This document shows, in pieces, positions 1 through 6,279 of a DNA stretch of 9,683 bases; position 1 is the first letter of the stretch; every line of letters starts with the position of its first letter. Made by a program: the position numbers and the translations under genes. The stretch is taken from assembly GCA_910584805.1 (NCBI GenBank), contig CAJUCB010000051.1, positions 4,989 through 14,671 of the forward strand, in the 5' to 3' direction. Below the pieces are notes generated by a model. It was given only the letters and a program-made list of their open reading frames with translations. It had not been told where the DNA came from and ran no database searches. Origin of the DNA: an uncultured Oscillospiraceae bacterium (GTDB lineage Bacteria > Bacillota > Clostridia > Oscillospirales > Oscillospiraceae).

Positions 1-867
1 GTTCACGTGCATGATCTCATAGGCCGGCACCATGCCACCGTTCTGGTCGGGCAAAAGCTGCTGGGAGACCACCGTGCGCAGCACCATGGACAGCTGGGCC
101 CGGATCTGCTCCTGCTGTTCGCTGGGGAACGCGTCCACAATACGGTCCACGGTATTCACCGCCCCCTTGGTATGGAGGGTGGCGATGAGCAGGTGGCCCG
201 TTTCCGCCGCTGTCATGGCGGTGTGGATGGTCTCCTTGTCCCGCATCTCCCCCAGGAGGATCACGTCGGGGGCCTGACGCAGGCAGGAACGCAGGGCGGA
301 GAGATAGTCCTCGGTATCGATGGCGATTTCCCGCTGGCTGACAATGCTCTTCTCGTTGCGGTGGAGGTATTCAATGGGGTCCTCTAGGGTGATGATATGC
401 CGGCTGTATTTCCGGTTGATCTGGTCGATGAGGCAGGCCTGGGTGGTGGACTTGCCGCTCCCAGCGGTGCCTGTCACCAGGATCATGCCGTGGGTGAGCT
501 CGGAGAGCTCCACCACCTGGGGGGGAATGTGCATCTCCTCCCAGTTGGGGATGCCAAAGGCCACCACCCGGACCACCGCCGCCATAGAGCCCCGCTGCCG
601 GTAGGTGTTCACCCGGAACCGGGCCACCCCGCCCACGGAGAAGGAGAAGTCGTCGTCCCCCTCCCGGACGTAGGCATCCATGGGACGCTTGGCCAGTTGG
701 TACAGCTCTGTGACCATGGCCTCCGTATCCTGGGGCAGGGCGCGGTCATTGCTCAGGGGGACCATCTGCTTGTCCAGCTTTTCACACACCGGGCTGCCTG
801 CCACGATGAACAGGTCAGAGGCCTTGTCCTCCACCGCCTGCTTCAAGTAATCCAATAGTTGTGACAT
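1..867 (-). CDS. pilT: PilT-family type IV pilus twitching/retraction ATPase (3' end cut by window edge)
   Basis: The first 289 residues of a PilT-type hexameric ATPase are visible; the reading frame is open to base 1, so the C-terminus lies outside the window. Motifs seen: Walker A GTAGSGKST (residues 133-141), Asp box ITLEDPIEYLH (159-169), Walker B with DVILLGEMRD (201-210), His box TGHLLIATLHT (223-233), then the conserved stretch around VDAFPSEQQEQIR (244-256). GEMRD is typical of PilT rather than of PilB/GspE. In known systems PilT sits at the cytoplasmic base of the pilus with PilC and drives subunit disassembly. The ATG start at 867 is supported by AAGGAG at 876-881, 8 bases upstream. 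It lies 60 bases downstream of the last pilin-like gene, probably in the same operon. The PilT-specific AIRNLIRE helix would be in the missing part and cannot be checked. Confidence 0.93.
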   Translation of the reverse strand, partial: MSQLLDYLKQAVEDKASDLFIVAGSPVCEKLDKQMVPLSNDRALPQDTEAMVTELYQLAKRPMDAYVREGDDDFSFSVGGVARFRVNTYRQRGSMAAVVRVVAFGIPNWEEMHIPPQVVELSELTHGMILVTGTAGSGKSTTQACLIDQINRKYSRHIITLEDPIEYLHRNEKSIVSQREIAIDTEDYLSALRSCLRQAPDVILLGEMRDKETIHTAMTAAETGHLLIATLHTKGAVNTVDRIVDAFPSEQQEQIRAQLSMVLRTVVSQQLLPDQNGGMVPAYEIMHVN

Positions 868-891
868 AGTCTATACTCCTTATCATCAAGG

Positions 892-919
892 CCCTTGAAC
901 GCAACTTTGTTTTCAAGGG
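892..919 (-). other. Intercistronic hairpin upstream of pilT
   Basis: An 8-bp perfect inverted repeat, CCCTTGAA (892-899) against TTCAAGGG (912-919), with a 12-base loop fills the gap between the last pilin-like gene and the pilT ribosome binding site (876-881). No T-tract follows on the minus strand, so it does not look like a complete intrinsic terminator. It could be an RNA stability or processing element that sets the ratio of pilT to the upstream genes. The inverted repeat is seen; the role is inferred. Confidence 0.5.
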
Positions 920-927
920 TTTTGACT

Positions 928-1353
928 CTACGATTCTCCATCCCATACGGGCAGGCCGTCGTCGTAGTCCCACTCCCCCGCCGGGGCGGCGGACCAGCGC
1001 AGGACGGTATAATCCGCCCCCCGCAGGCGGAGCTTCACTTGCAGCTCCTGGGTGTCTGAGATGGGGACCACATAGCTGCACACCGTCTCCCCTTCTGTCT
1101 CTCCTGGGGTGATGGTGACGGCGTTGTTCTTCGGCCGCTCCCCTGCCCGCAGCCGGGCCAGGATTTCCTGGGCCTGGCAATCGGCGGCGTAGTAGCCGGA
1201 CACTGCCTCCGTGGCCGCATCCCCCAGACGGGCATCCGCCCGAACAGTGGAGAGGCTCAGCAGGGCAAACACTGTCAACGCCAACACCGCAAACACCACC
1301 AGCAGGGAGCTCCCCCCCAAGGCCGGCGGGGAAAACTGCTCTTTTCTACCCAC
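928..1353 (-). CDS. Pilin-like membrane-anchored protein of the pilus operon, function unknown
   Basis: The product is 141 residues with one hydrophobic helix at about 18-36 (LLVVFAVLALTVFALLSLS) preceded by a short segment carrying basic residues. The remainder is soluble and probably outside the membrane, in the topology of type IV pilins and pseudopilins. The segment before the helix contains GGSSLL rather than the Gly-[hydrophobic]-x-x-x-Glu of a class III signal, so it is not a classical prepilin. Start: GTG at 1353, with a strong GGAGGAGG site shortly upstream. It overlaps the end of the preceding gene by 8 bases, indicating coupled translation. The ordered position between another pilin-like gene and pilT suggests a minor subunit of the same apparatus. 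I do not recognise a named family. Confidence 0.75.
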   Translation of the reverse strand: MGRKEQFSPPALGGSSLLVVFAVLALTVFALLSLSTVRADARLGDAATEAVSGYYAADCQAQEILARLRAGERPKNNAVTITPGETEGETVCSYVVPISDTQELQVKLRLRGADYTVLRWSAAPAGEWDYDDGLPVWDGES

Positions 1354-1777
1354 GTGGCTGCACCTCCTCCTGCCAGGCTACCTCTAGGCGGAAGAGCTCC
1401 GCTTCCCCCTGTTCATCCCGCAGCCAAACGGCGGCCTTTCCCAGGCCGGGCAAGTCGCTCTCTATCCGGGAGACCCCCAGGGTATAGCGCATGGACTCCC
1501 CCGCTGGGGTCCAATCCTCTTGATACTCCACAGTCAGGGCGTCCCGTTCATGCTGGGTAGCCTCCAAGAGCTTGGCGGCTTTGGGGAAGTCCCCCCCGGT
1601 AGCGCGGATAGCTTCCGCCGCGTTTTGGCAGAGGGTGACGGCCCGGTCTCGGACCTCCCCCTGTTGGGAGAGCTGGTCGGACTTCACAAAGGCTTGGAGG
1701 CACAGGGCCGCCGCCAGGGCGAACACCAGCAGCATGACCATTTGCTCCATCATCGCCAGTGGCGCTTTGCTCCTCAT
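1346..1777 (-). CDS. Pilin-like membrane-anchored protein of the pilus operon, function unknown
   Basis: The product is 143 residues. A single hydrophobic helix spans about 12-31 (MVMLLVFALAAALCLQAFV), preceded by MRSKAPLAMMEQ. A Glu at residue 11 sits at the head of the helix, as Glu5 does in mature pilins, but no Gly or Ala stands at the expected cleavage position. After the helix comes a probable amphipathic helix (RDRAVTLCQNAAEAIRATGGD, about 43-63), then mostly beta-type sequence, matching pseudopilin layout. The ATG at 1777 has GGAGG seven bases upstream and overlaps the previous gene by 4 bases (ATGA). Likely a minor pilin-like subunit; no specific family recognised. Confidence 0.75.
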   Translation of the reverse strand: MRSKAPLAMMEQMVMLLVFALAAALCLQAFVKSDQLSQQGEVRDRAVTLCQNAAEAIRATGGDFPKAAKLLEATQHERDALTVEYQEDWTPAGESMRYTLGVSRIESDLPGLGKAAVWLRDEQGEAELFRLEVAWQEEVQPRG

Positions 1778-2262
1778 GGGGCCGCCTCCTCTCCCTCACC
1801 GCCCCGGAGGGACAGCAGCAACGTGTCGGTCTCCCCCTGGGGGGTGGTGAGGCGGACGGTGAGTAAGTCATCCTGCAAGGACAGCTCCATATCCTCCGCC
1901 TCCATCAGTTTTTGGCCGCTCTCCGGCTCCAAAGGCTCCGCCGCCAGACAGTAGAGCTCCATAAGCCATCCGTCCTGGCAGTAGAGCCAGGTGCGGTATT
2001 TTTGCTTGGCATCCAAAACCAGGGCCCCGCCGCCGAAGTCTTTGTCCACGGCAATCCCCTGGGCATAGTCCGCCTGCCGCACCCGGGTGGCGATATACTG
2101 GGTGCAGCTGCGCCGGTCATAGGCCTCCTGGTCCCGCTGGGTCAGGCCCCGGTAGGCGTCCGCTCCCGTGAGCAGCACCGCCAGGACACACACAGCAAAC
2201 ACCCCGAACAGCAGCAGGGCGGCCAGGCTCTCAATATGATGTTGGATCGGCTTCTCTCTCAT
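1774..2262 (-). CDS. DUF4860-like pilin-operon protein
   Basis: The product is 162 residues with one membrane helix at about 12-33 (LAALLLFGVFAVCVLAVLLTGA), then YRGLTQRDQEAYDRRSCTQYIATRVRQAD and a beta-rich C-terminal half. The pattern of a tyrosine after the helix, a run of charged residues, then SxxYIAxxVRQxD and a YRTWLY-like strand matches my memory of DUF4860, a family of Clostridia proteins often found beside type II secretion/type IV pilus genes. No function is established for it that I know of. A Glu (residue 11) precedes the helix, but no prepilin peptidase site is evident. It overlaps both neighbours by 4 bases (ATGA), so expression is probably translationally coupled; its own ribosome binding site is weak. 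Confidence 0.78.
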   Translation of the reverse strand: MREKPIQHHIESLAALLLFGVFAVCVLAVLLTGADAYRGLTQRDQEAYDRRSCTQYIATRVRQADYAQGIAVDKDFGGGALVLDAKQKYRTWLYCQDGWLMELYCLAAEPLEPESGQKLMEAEDMELSLQDDLLTVRLTTPQGETDTLLLSLRGGEGEEAAP

Positions 2263-2582
2263 GGTGTGTTCACCAGCACCGTGATGTCAGGCATCAGATT
2301 GTCCGCAAACACGCTGTAAAACACTGTGTAGCGGCTCTCATCCACCTGCACCCCATAGCGCTCCTTTAAGTAATCCAAATTGGGGGGATAAATCCCCTCT
2401 GCGGCATAGCAGGCCACGCAGCCCCGGCGCAAGGCCTCCTCCAACTGCCGCTGGGCCTCTTCCCCCTGGCCCTGGTCCAAGCTGTTCAAGGCAGTGGAGA
2501 AAAACAGCAACACCGCCACGCACAGCGCCGGCAGCAGCAGGCCCCGTAGCAAGGGCCCCAAAATTGCCTTCCGTCTCCTCAT
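2259..2582 (-). CDS. Small pilin-like membrane-anchored protein, function unknown
   Basis: The product is 107 residues. A basic start (MRRRK) and a hydrophobic helix at about 11-31 are followed by a charged helix (DQGQGEEAQRQLEEALRRG, about 36-54) and a segment reading GIYPPNLDYLKERYGV (about 63-78). A 'YPxxLdxL' segment after the long N-terminal helix is reminiscent of pilins and GspG-type pseudopilins, where such a stretch precedes the beta domain. The N-terminus has no Gly/Glu prepilin peptidase motif. The gene begins 6 bases after the platform-protein stop codon, with GGGTGA upstream of the ATG, and ends in a 4-base overlap with the next gene. It is the first small subunit after the platform protein and may be the closest thing here to a main pilin, but that is a guess. 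Confidence 0.72.
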   Translation of the reverse strand: MRRRKAILGPLLRGLLLPALCVAVLLFFSTALNSLDQGQGEEAQRQLEEALRRGCVACYAAEGIYPPNLDYLKERYGVQVDESRYTVFYSVFADNLMPDITVLVNTP

Positions 2583-2588
2583 GGCCGC

Positions 2589-3632
2589 TCACCCGATGGC
2601 CGACATGATGTGCATCAACGGCAGCATCACCGACAGCAGGATCAGGCCCACCAGGATGGAGCACACCAGCACCAGGGCGGGTTCCACCCGGCTCACCCGG
2701 TCCTCCAAGGCCAACTCGCTCTCTTCTGAGAGGTCATCGGCAATCTTCTCCATGGCAGTGTCTCCTGCCCCGCCTCGCTGGCCCAATTCCAATAAGCGGC
2801 AGGGGCCGGCGGGGAGGAGCTGGCTGTCCTTCATGGCAGAGCTCACCCGCTCTCCCCGGTCCAGGCGTTCCTGGCAGTCCTGGCAGCGGGCCTTGGCCTG
2901 GGGGGTATCCTCCATGAGGCCGGAGGCCAGGGCCACCGCTTCCTCCAACGGCATCCCGCTGGCCATACCCATGGCCAGGGCCTGCGCCAGACGGGCATCG
3001 TTCATCTTCCGGGACAAGCCCTTGTCTCCCCTGCTGTTGCGCCACAGGCCGGTGAGCTTCCCCCGAAAAGAGGGCAAGGCCGCAAAGGCCACCATGGCCG
3101 CCACCGCCAGAGCCAGGAGCACCCACAGCACGGGCATTGCCCCATCCAGCCAGCGCCCCAGGGACAGCAGGCCCCCGGCCACGCCGGTGAGCTGTCCTCC
3201 CAGGGAGGCGTACACATCGTCAAAAATAGGCAGTACCTTCACCAGCAGCACCGCGATGACCACCAGCATCAACAGCATCATCATTGCCGGGTACAGCAGG
3301 GCGCTTTTGATCCGCCGGTCCAGACGGGCACGGCGTTCATAGTAACGGGCCAGGGCGGACAGGGCTTCCTCTGTGCGTCCACTCTGTTCGCCCACCTCCA
3401 TGAGGCCGCAGACGTAGACAGGGAAGCGCCCCGTCTCCCGCATGGCGGCGGAGAGGGATGCACCACCGTCCACTTGGTCGGCCATCTCTGAGAGCAGGGT
3501 CCGCTCCGACCCCTGGCTCTCCTCGGCCAAAAGGGTGAGGGCATCTCCCGCCCCAACGCCTGCGTGGAAGAGCATGGACAGCTCCAGGCACAGGGCGGAG
3601 AGCGCCTCGTGGGAAAGCATCGTTCGATTCAT
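2589..3632 (-). CDS. Type II secretion/type IV pilus inner-membrane platform protein (PilC/GspF family)
   Basis: The product is 347 residues, somewhat shorter than typical PilC/GspF (about 400), mainly because of a short N-terminal cytoplasmic extension. Two T2SSF repeats are visible: about 12-135 (LELSMLFHAGVGAGDALTLL ... GEQSG ... SALLYPAMM) and about 213-335 (ARLAQALAMGMASGMPLEEAV ... ending in EPALVLVCSILVGLILLSVML). Membrane helices lie at about 115-134, 165-187 and 318-341, the usual three-helix layout. In known systems this protein is the platform that couples the cytoplasmic ATPase to pilus assembly and disassembly. A TTG codon at 3644 would give a longer frame, but GGAG at 3639-3642 lies 6 bases upstream of the ATG at 3632, and this decides the start. 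It is the first gene of the pilus operon in the window, just downstream of a terminator. An alternative name is ComGB-like, but the PilT partner favours PilC. Confidence 0.92.
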   Translation of the reverse strand: MNRTMLSHEALSALCLELSMLFHAGVGAGDALTLLAEESQGSERTLLSEMADQVDGGASLSAAMRETGRFPVYVCGLMEVGEQSGRTEEALSALARYYERRARLDRRIKSALLYPAMMMLLMLVVIAVLLVKVLPIFDDVYASLGGQLTGVAGGLLSLGRWLDGAMPVLWVLLALAVAAMVAFAALPSFRGKLTGLWRNSRGDKGLSRKMNDARLAQALAMGMASGMPLEEAVALASGLMEDTPQAKARCQDCQERLDRGERVSSAMKDSQLLPAGPCRLLELGQRGGAGDTAMEKIADDLSEESELALEDRVSRVEPALVLVCSILVGLILLSVMLPLMHIMSAIG

Positions 3633-3638
3633 GGCGTA

Positions 3639-3642
3639 CTCC
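3639..3642 (-). promoter_or_regulatory. Ribosome binding site deciding the start of the PilC/GspF gene
   Basis: GGAG on the minus strand is separated by 6 bases from the ATG at 3630-3632. It overlaps the in-frame upstream TTG (3642-3644), so that TTG cannot be used together with this site. Confidence 0.75.
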
Positions 3643-3659
3643 AATCACTGATTCAAAAT

Positions 3660-3690
3660 AAAATGGGCTTGCAAAATGCAAGCCCATTTT
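3660..3690 (-). terminator. Intrinsic terminator after the transglutaminase lipoprotein gene
   Basis: A perfect 13-bp inverted repeat, AAAATGGGCTTGC (3660-3672) against its complement (3678-3690), with a 5-base loop. On the minus strand the right arm runs into TTTTATTTTG, a good T-tract. It lies about 50 bases after the stop codon of the transglutaminase gene and only 27 bases before the ATG of the pilus operon. The symmetric A/T ends could also let it act on plus-strand transcripts. Confidence 0.88.
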
Positions 3691-3738
3691 AATACATATC
3701 TTCCCGTTCGTAAAGGGGTTTTCCGCTGTTTTTCCAGC

Positions 3739-4746
3739 TTAATACACGTACTTCACGCTGTAGTTGCTGCCGTCGCCGATATACTGCATGATGGACTCAC
3801 TGCGGTTGGCGGAGGAAGCAAAGGTGGGGTCCATCCGCTGCCAGGTGGTACCGTCAAAGTAGATGGCGCCTTCCACCCAGCCGTTCTCCCCGGACCACAC
3901 ACTGATCCAGGCGTGGTAACCGGTCTGGCCGTTGCCCAGGGGCACGTAGCCTGTCACCAGCTTGCAGGGTACTTCCAGGCTGCGGAGCATCCCGGCCATC
4001 ACGGCGGCATAGTCGAAGCAGATGCCCTTCTGGGCGGCCAGCACGTTGTCCAGCACAGGCAGGTACCCGCTCTTCACGGTGGCGGCCAGCTCCTTGTCGT
4101 AGGTGAAGTTATTCACCACATACTGGTAAACCCGTTCCACCAGCTTCAGGGGGTCGGTCTCGTTCCCGGCCAGCTCCTTGGCCTTGGCGATGGTGTTGGT
4201 GGCGTTGGCATAGTTCACATACTGGTTGGGCCGCAGGAAGGGGGCAAACTCGTTGGCCAGGGTCACATTGAAGCTGGCGGCCAACACCTGGGCGTACTTG
4301 GTGCCGCTGGTGTTTTCCAGCACGTTGACCGTATAAGCCCCGTTGCCGTCAGACAGGGGGAAGGTCGTCCACTCACCACCGGGCTGTAAATCATACGTAT
4401 AGGTGGCGGTGGGGCCAGTCACCTGTACCTTCAACCGGGTCTGGGTGGCGTCGGTGAACTGGACCATCACGTAGCCATCCGCAATATTGGAGTAGTCGAT
4501 GGTGGCCCGGCTGTTCTGCTGAACCTGGGCGCCGGAGGCCACCGGCATAAGCATATCACTCAGGGCGGCGGGAGCACCAGCCAGAGCCACGGCCTCGTCG
4601 GCAACGTCGAACTCCTCCATCACCACCTGGTCAACATAAATTGTTTCCTGCTCCTTCTCGGCGCTCTCCCCAGAGCAGCCAGCCACAAGGGTCAGGGTCA
4701 GGCTCAAGGTCAGGGCCAGAGGGAGCAGCTTCTTCAAACGCTTCAT
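3739..4746 (-). CDS. Transglutaminase-like domain lipoprotein
   Basis: The product is 335 residues. A lipoprotein signal peptide is clear: MKRLKK, a hydrophobic core, then LVAGC, with Cys24 as the lipid-bearing residue. A region of about 75-165 rich in beta-type sequence follows. A transglutaminase-like (papain-fold) core lies at about 200-310, with the catalytic triad visible as Cys243 (GICFDYA), His278 (GYHAW) and Asp306 (MDPTF). It is probably anchored on the outside of the membrane, acting as a cysteine protease, transamidase or ligase on cell-surface proteins or peptides; the substrate is unknown. The start at 4746 is chosen because AGGTG lies 7 bases upstream and the signal peptide begins cleanly there. 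In-frame upstream ATG (4761) and TTG (4779) codons are alternatives. It has its own promoter (4812-4840) and terminator (3660-3690), so it is probably monocistronic. Confidence 0.9.
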   Translation of the reverse strand: MKRLKKLLPLALTLSLTLTLVAGCSGESAEKEQETIYVDQVVMEEFDVADEAVALAGAPAALSDMLMPVASGAQVQQNSRATIDYSNIADGYVMVQFTDATQTRLKVQVTGPTATYTYDLQPGGEWTTFPLSDGNGAYTVNVLENTSGTKYAQVLAASFNVTLANEFAPFLRPNQYVNYANATNTIAKAKELAGNETDPLKLVERVYQYVVNNFTYDKELAATVKSGYLPVLDNVLAAQKGICFDYAAVMAGMLRSLEVPCKLVTGYVPLGNGQTGYHAWISVWSGENGWVEGAIYFDGTTWQRMDPTFASSANRSESIMQYIGDGSNYSVKYVY

Positions 4747-4811
4747 CGCTTGACACCTCATTTCATAAATTTCCCCCAAGCTGCGGGAAGGGGGGATTTG
4801 ATTTCACCGCC

Positions 4812-4840
4812 AGTATAGCACATTCTCCTGGGTTTGTGAA
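4812..4840 (-). promoter_or_regulatory. Sigma-A-type promoter of the transglutaminase lipoprotein gene
   Basis: On the minus strand TTCACA (4835-4840) and TATACT (4812-4817) are separated by exactly 17 bases. TG precedes the -10 box by one base (TGCTATACT), an extended -10. The predicted start site near 4805 gives a leader of about 60 bases. Confidence 0.75.
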
Positions 4841-4918
4841 GTGTTTTTTGAAAATTTTTCTTCATTTTTCCTGATTCTATACATCCAAACCAATCCTCGC
4901 CTCCCTTCGTCCGTGACC

Positions 4919-4989
4919 CGTTTGAGAAACGTTCCCGTTGCATCCTTTTCTAAACTATGTTATATTTGAAGATAATTCGTTGAGAAAGG
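4919..4989. repeat. Short repeated motif flanking the regulator promoter (possible operator)
   Basis: CGTTTGAGAAACG (4919-4931), itself an imperfect palindrome (CGTTT-gag-AAACG), and CGTTGAGAAAGG (4978-4989) are near-copies in the same orientation on either side of the plus-strand promoter at 4938-4966. BTAD/SARP-type regulators commonly bind direct repeats near promoters, so this could be an autoregulatory site. With only two short copies, chance similarity is possible. Confidence 0.35.
4938..4966 (+). promoter_or_regulatory. Sigma-A-type promoter of the BTAD regulator gene
   Basis: TTGCAT (4938-4943) and TATATT (4961-4966) are separated by 17 bases, with TGT directly before the -10 box giving an extended -10. 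The predicted start site near 4973 leaves a leader of about 28 bases with a ribosome binding site (AAAGGTGGG, 4985-4993) before the ATG at 5001. It is divergent from the transglutaminase promoter. Confidence 0.8.
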
Positions 4990-5000
4990 TGGGATCGTCC

Positions 5001-6221
5001 ATGGACGCTACCATACAGGTCCAAATGCTAGGGAGCTTTACCCTGCGCTGGGGGGACACAGAGCGCCCTGTCAGCAGCCGTTCCCGCAAGCTCTGTTTGA
5101 TGTTGGCATACTTGATTTGCCAACGGCACCGCCCTGTCCCCTATGAGGAGCTCAGCCAGGTGCTGGGGGAGAAGAAGCCGGGGACGTCCCATTCTCTCAG
5201 CGCCATAAAGGCCCTCCTCCACCGGGCCCGGGCCAACCTGGATGGGTTGGAGGCCCACTGCGGCCAGCCCCCCATCCTTAACCGGGAGCGGTTTTGCCAG
5301 TGGAACCCTGACATCCCCCTCACCCTGGATATCGAGACGTTTTCCCGCCTGTGCCAGACTGCCCAGGAAGCCCAAACGGACGAAGTACAGCTGCGCTTAT
5401 ACTGGAACGCCTTAGGGCTGTACCACGGGGACTTCCTCCCCACCCTGCAACGTTCCGCCTGGGCAGCGGAGCAAGCGGAATCCCTGCACCGGCAGTATCA
5501 CCACGCTGTCCTGGCCACCCTCCCCCAACTGGCGGCCATCGCTTGCTGGCGGGAAACCGCCCAGCTCTCCGCCGCTGCCCTGGCCTTGGAGCCCCAGGAT
5601 GAGACCCTATGCCGCTGGCAGTTGGAAGCCCTGCTCCAATTGGACCGTCCCCAGGAAGCCGCCCAAGCCTATGAGCATTTCCACCAACAGCTGCTGGCAG
5701 TGGAGGGGGTGTTACCCTCCGACCCCCTCCGGGACCTCTACCGAAAGGCCCGCCAGGATCAGGACCCACGGAGCCTGACCCCCGACAATCTCCTGGAACG
5801 GCTTCAGGAACCCCCCTGCCCCGGTGCCCTCCTGTGTGATTTCGACGCGTTCCGGGCCATCTGTTATTCCACAGCCCGGATGGCTGGGCGCAGCGGTGCG
5901 CCAGTCCATCTCCTCCTGCTCTCCATCACCGCCGAAAAAGGTGAACCACTCTCCCGCTTCAGCTTAGACCGGGCCATGGACAACCTACAGGGGATCATCC
6001 TAAATTGCCTGCGCCGGGGGGATGCCGTAGCCCGCAGCAGTGCGGACCAGTTCGTGTTACTGCTGCCCCAGGCCAGCGCCGAAAACAGCAACATGATAGA
6101 GCGGCGGATTCGCCGCGCCTTTACCCGGCAGTTCCCCCACTCCCCCGCCATGCTCCACAGCTTCGTGCAGCCCTTACCCCCCAACAGCGGGGCGGAGGAA
6201 GAATCCCAACTTGAACCATAA
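5001..6221 (+). CDS. BTAD-domain transcriptional regulator with a degenerate GGDEF-like C-terminal domain
   Basis: The product is 406 residues. Residues about 4-100 form an OmpR/SARP-type winged helix (IQVQMLGSFTLRWGD, then SRKLCLMLAYLI). Residues about 105-255 are a helical BTAD domain (DIETFSRLC, YHGDFLP, YEHFHQQLLAVEGVLPS), the TPR-like module of the SARP/AfsR type. Residues about 272-378 resemble a GGDEF domain: DRAMDNLQGIILNCLRRGDAVARSSADQFVLLLP is laid out like the cyclase core, but the signature GG[D/E]EF reads SADQF (347-351). Catalysis is therefore unlikely; a ligand-binding or dimerising role is inferred. No membrane segment is seen, so it should be cytoplasmic. The ATG at 5001 has AAAGGTGGG 7 bases upstream; a TTG at 4938 opens the same frame but lies in the -35 box. 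It diverges from the transglutaminase gene and may control it or itself. Confidence 0.85.
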   Translation: MDATIQVQMLGSFTLRWGDTERPVSSRSRKLCLMLAYLICQRHRPVPYEELSQVLGEKKPGTSHSLSAIKALLHRARANLDGLEAHCGQPPILNRERFCQWNPDIPLTLDIETFSRLCQTAQEAQTDEVQLRLYWNALGLYHGDFLPTLQRSAWAAEQAESLHRQYHHAVLATLPQLAAIACWRETAQLSAAALALEPQDETLCRWQLEALLQLDRPQEAAQAYEHFHQQLLAVEGVLPSDPLRDLYRKARQDQDPRSLTPDNLLERLQEPPCPGALLCDFDAFRAICYSTARMAGRSGAPVHLLLLSITAEKGEPLSRFSLDRAMDNLQGIILNCLRRGDAVARSSADQFVLLLPQASAENSNMIERRIRRAFTRQFPHSPAMLHSFVQPLPPNSGAEEESQLEP

Positions 6222-6271
6222 CAGACAGCCCTTTCACGTAGCACCTAAAGTCTACGCGAAAGGGCTGTCTG
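6222..6271 (+). terminator. Long hairpin directly after the regulator stop codon (probable terminator)
   Basis: A 20-base arm (6222-6241) pairs with 6252-6271: CAGACAGCCCTTTC forms 14 perfect pairs, followed by one mismatch and 5 more pairs, with a 10-base loop. It begins one base after the TAA at 6219-6221. The downstream sequence on the plus strand has only a delayed T-run (6291-6295), so it is not a textbook intrinsic terminator. It may stop or stabilise the mRNA, and it lies between convergent genes. Confidence 0.55.
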
Positions 6272-6279
6272 CTATCCTG

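Noticed and set aside
397..858. Plus-strand open frame of 153 codons opposite pilT
   Set aside because: The His/Gly/Val-rich translation mirrors the pilT codons on the other strand, and no domain is recognisable.
2494..3342. Long plus-strand open frame (282 codons) opposite the PilC/GspF gene
   Set aside because: It is Ser/Arg-rich low-complexity sequence antisense to a clear T2SSF protein, with no recognisable domain; a GC-rich codon shadow.
4938..5000. TTG start at 4938 for the BTAD regulator
   Set aside because: That codon lies within the -35 box of a good promoter; the ATG at 5001 has a proper ribosome binding site and begins just before the conserved domain.
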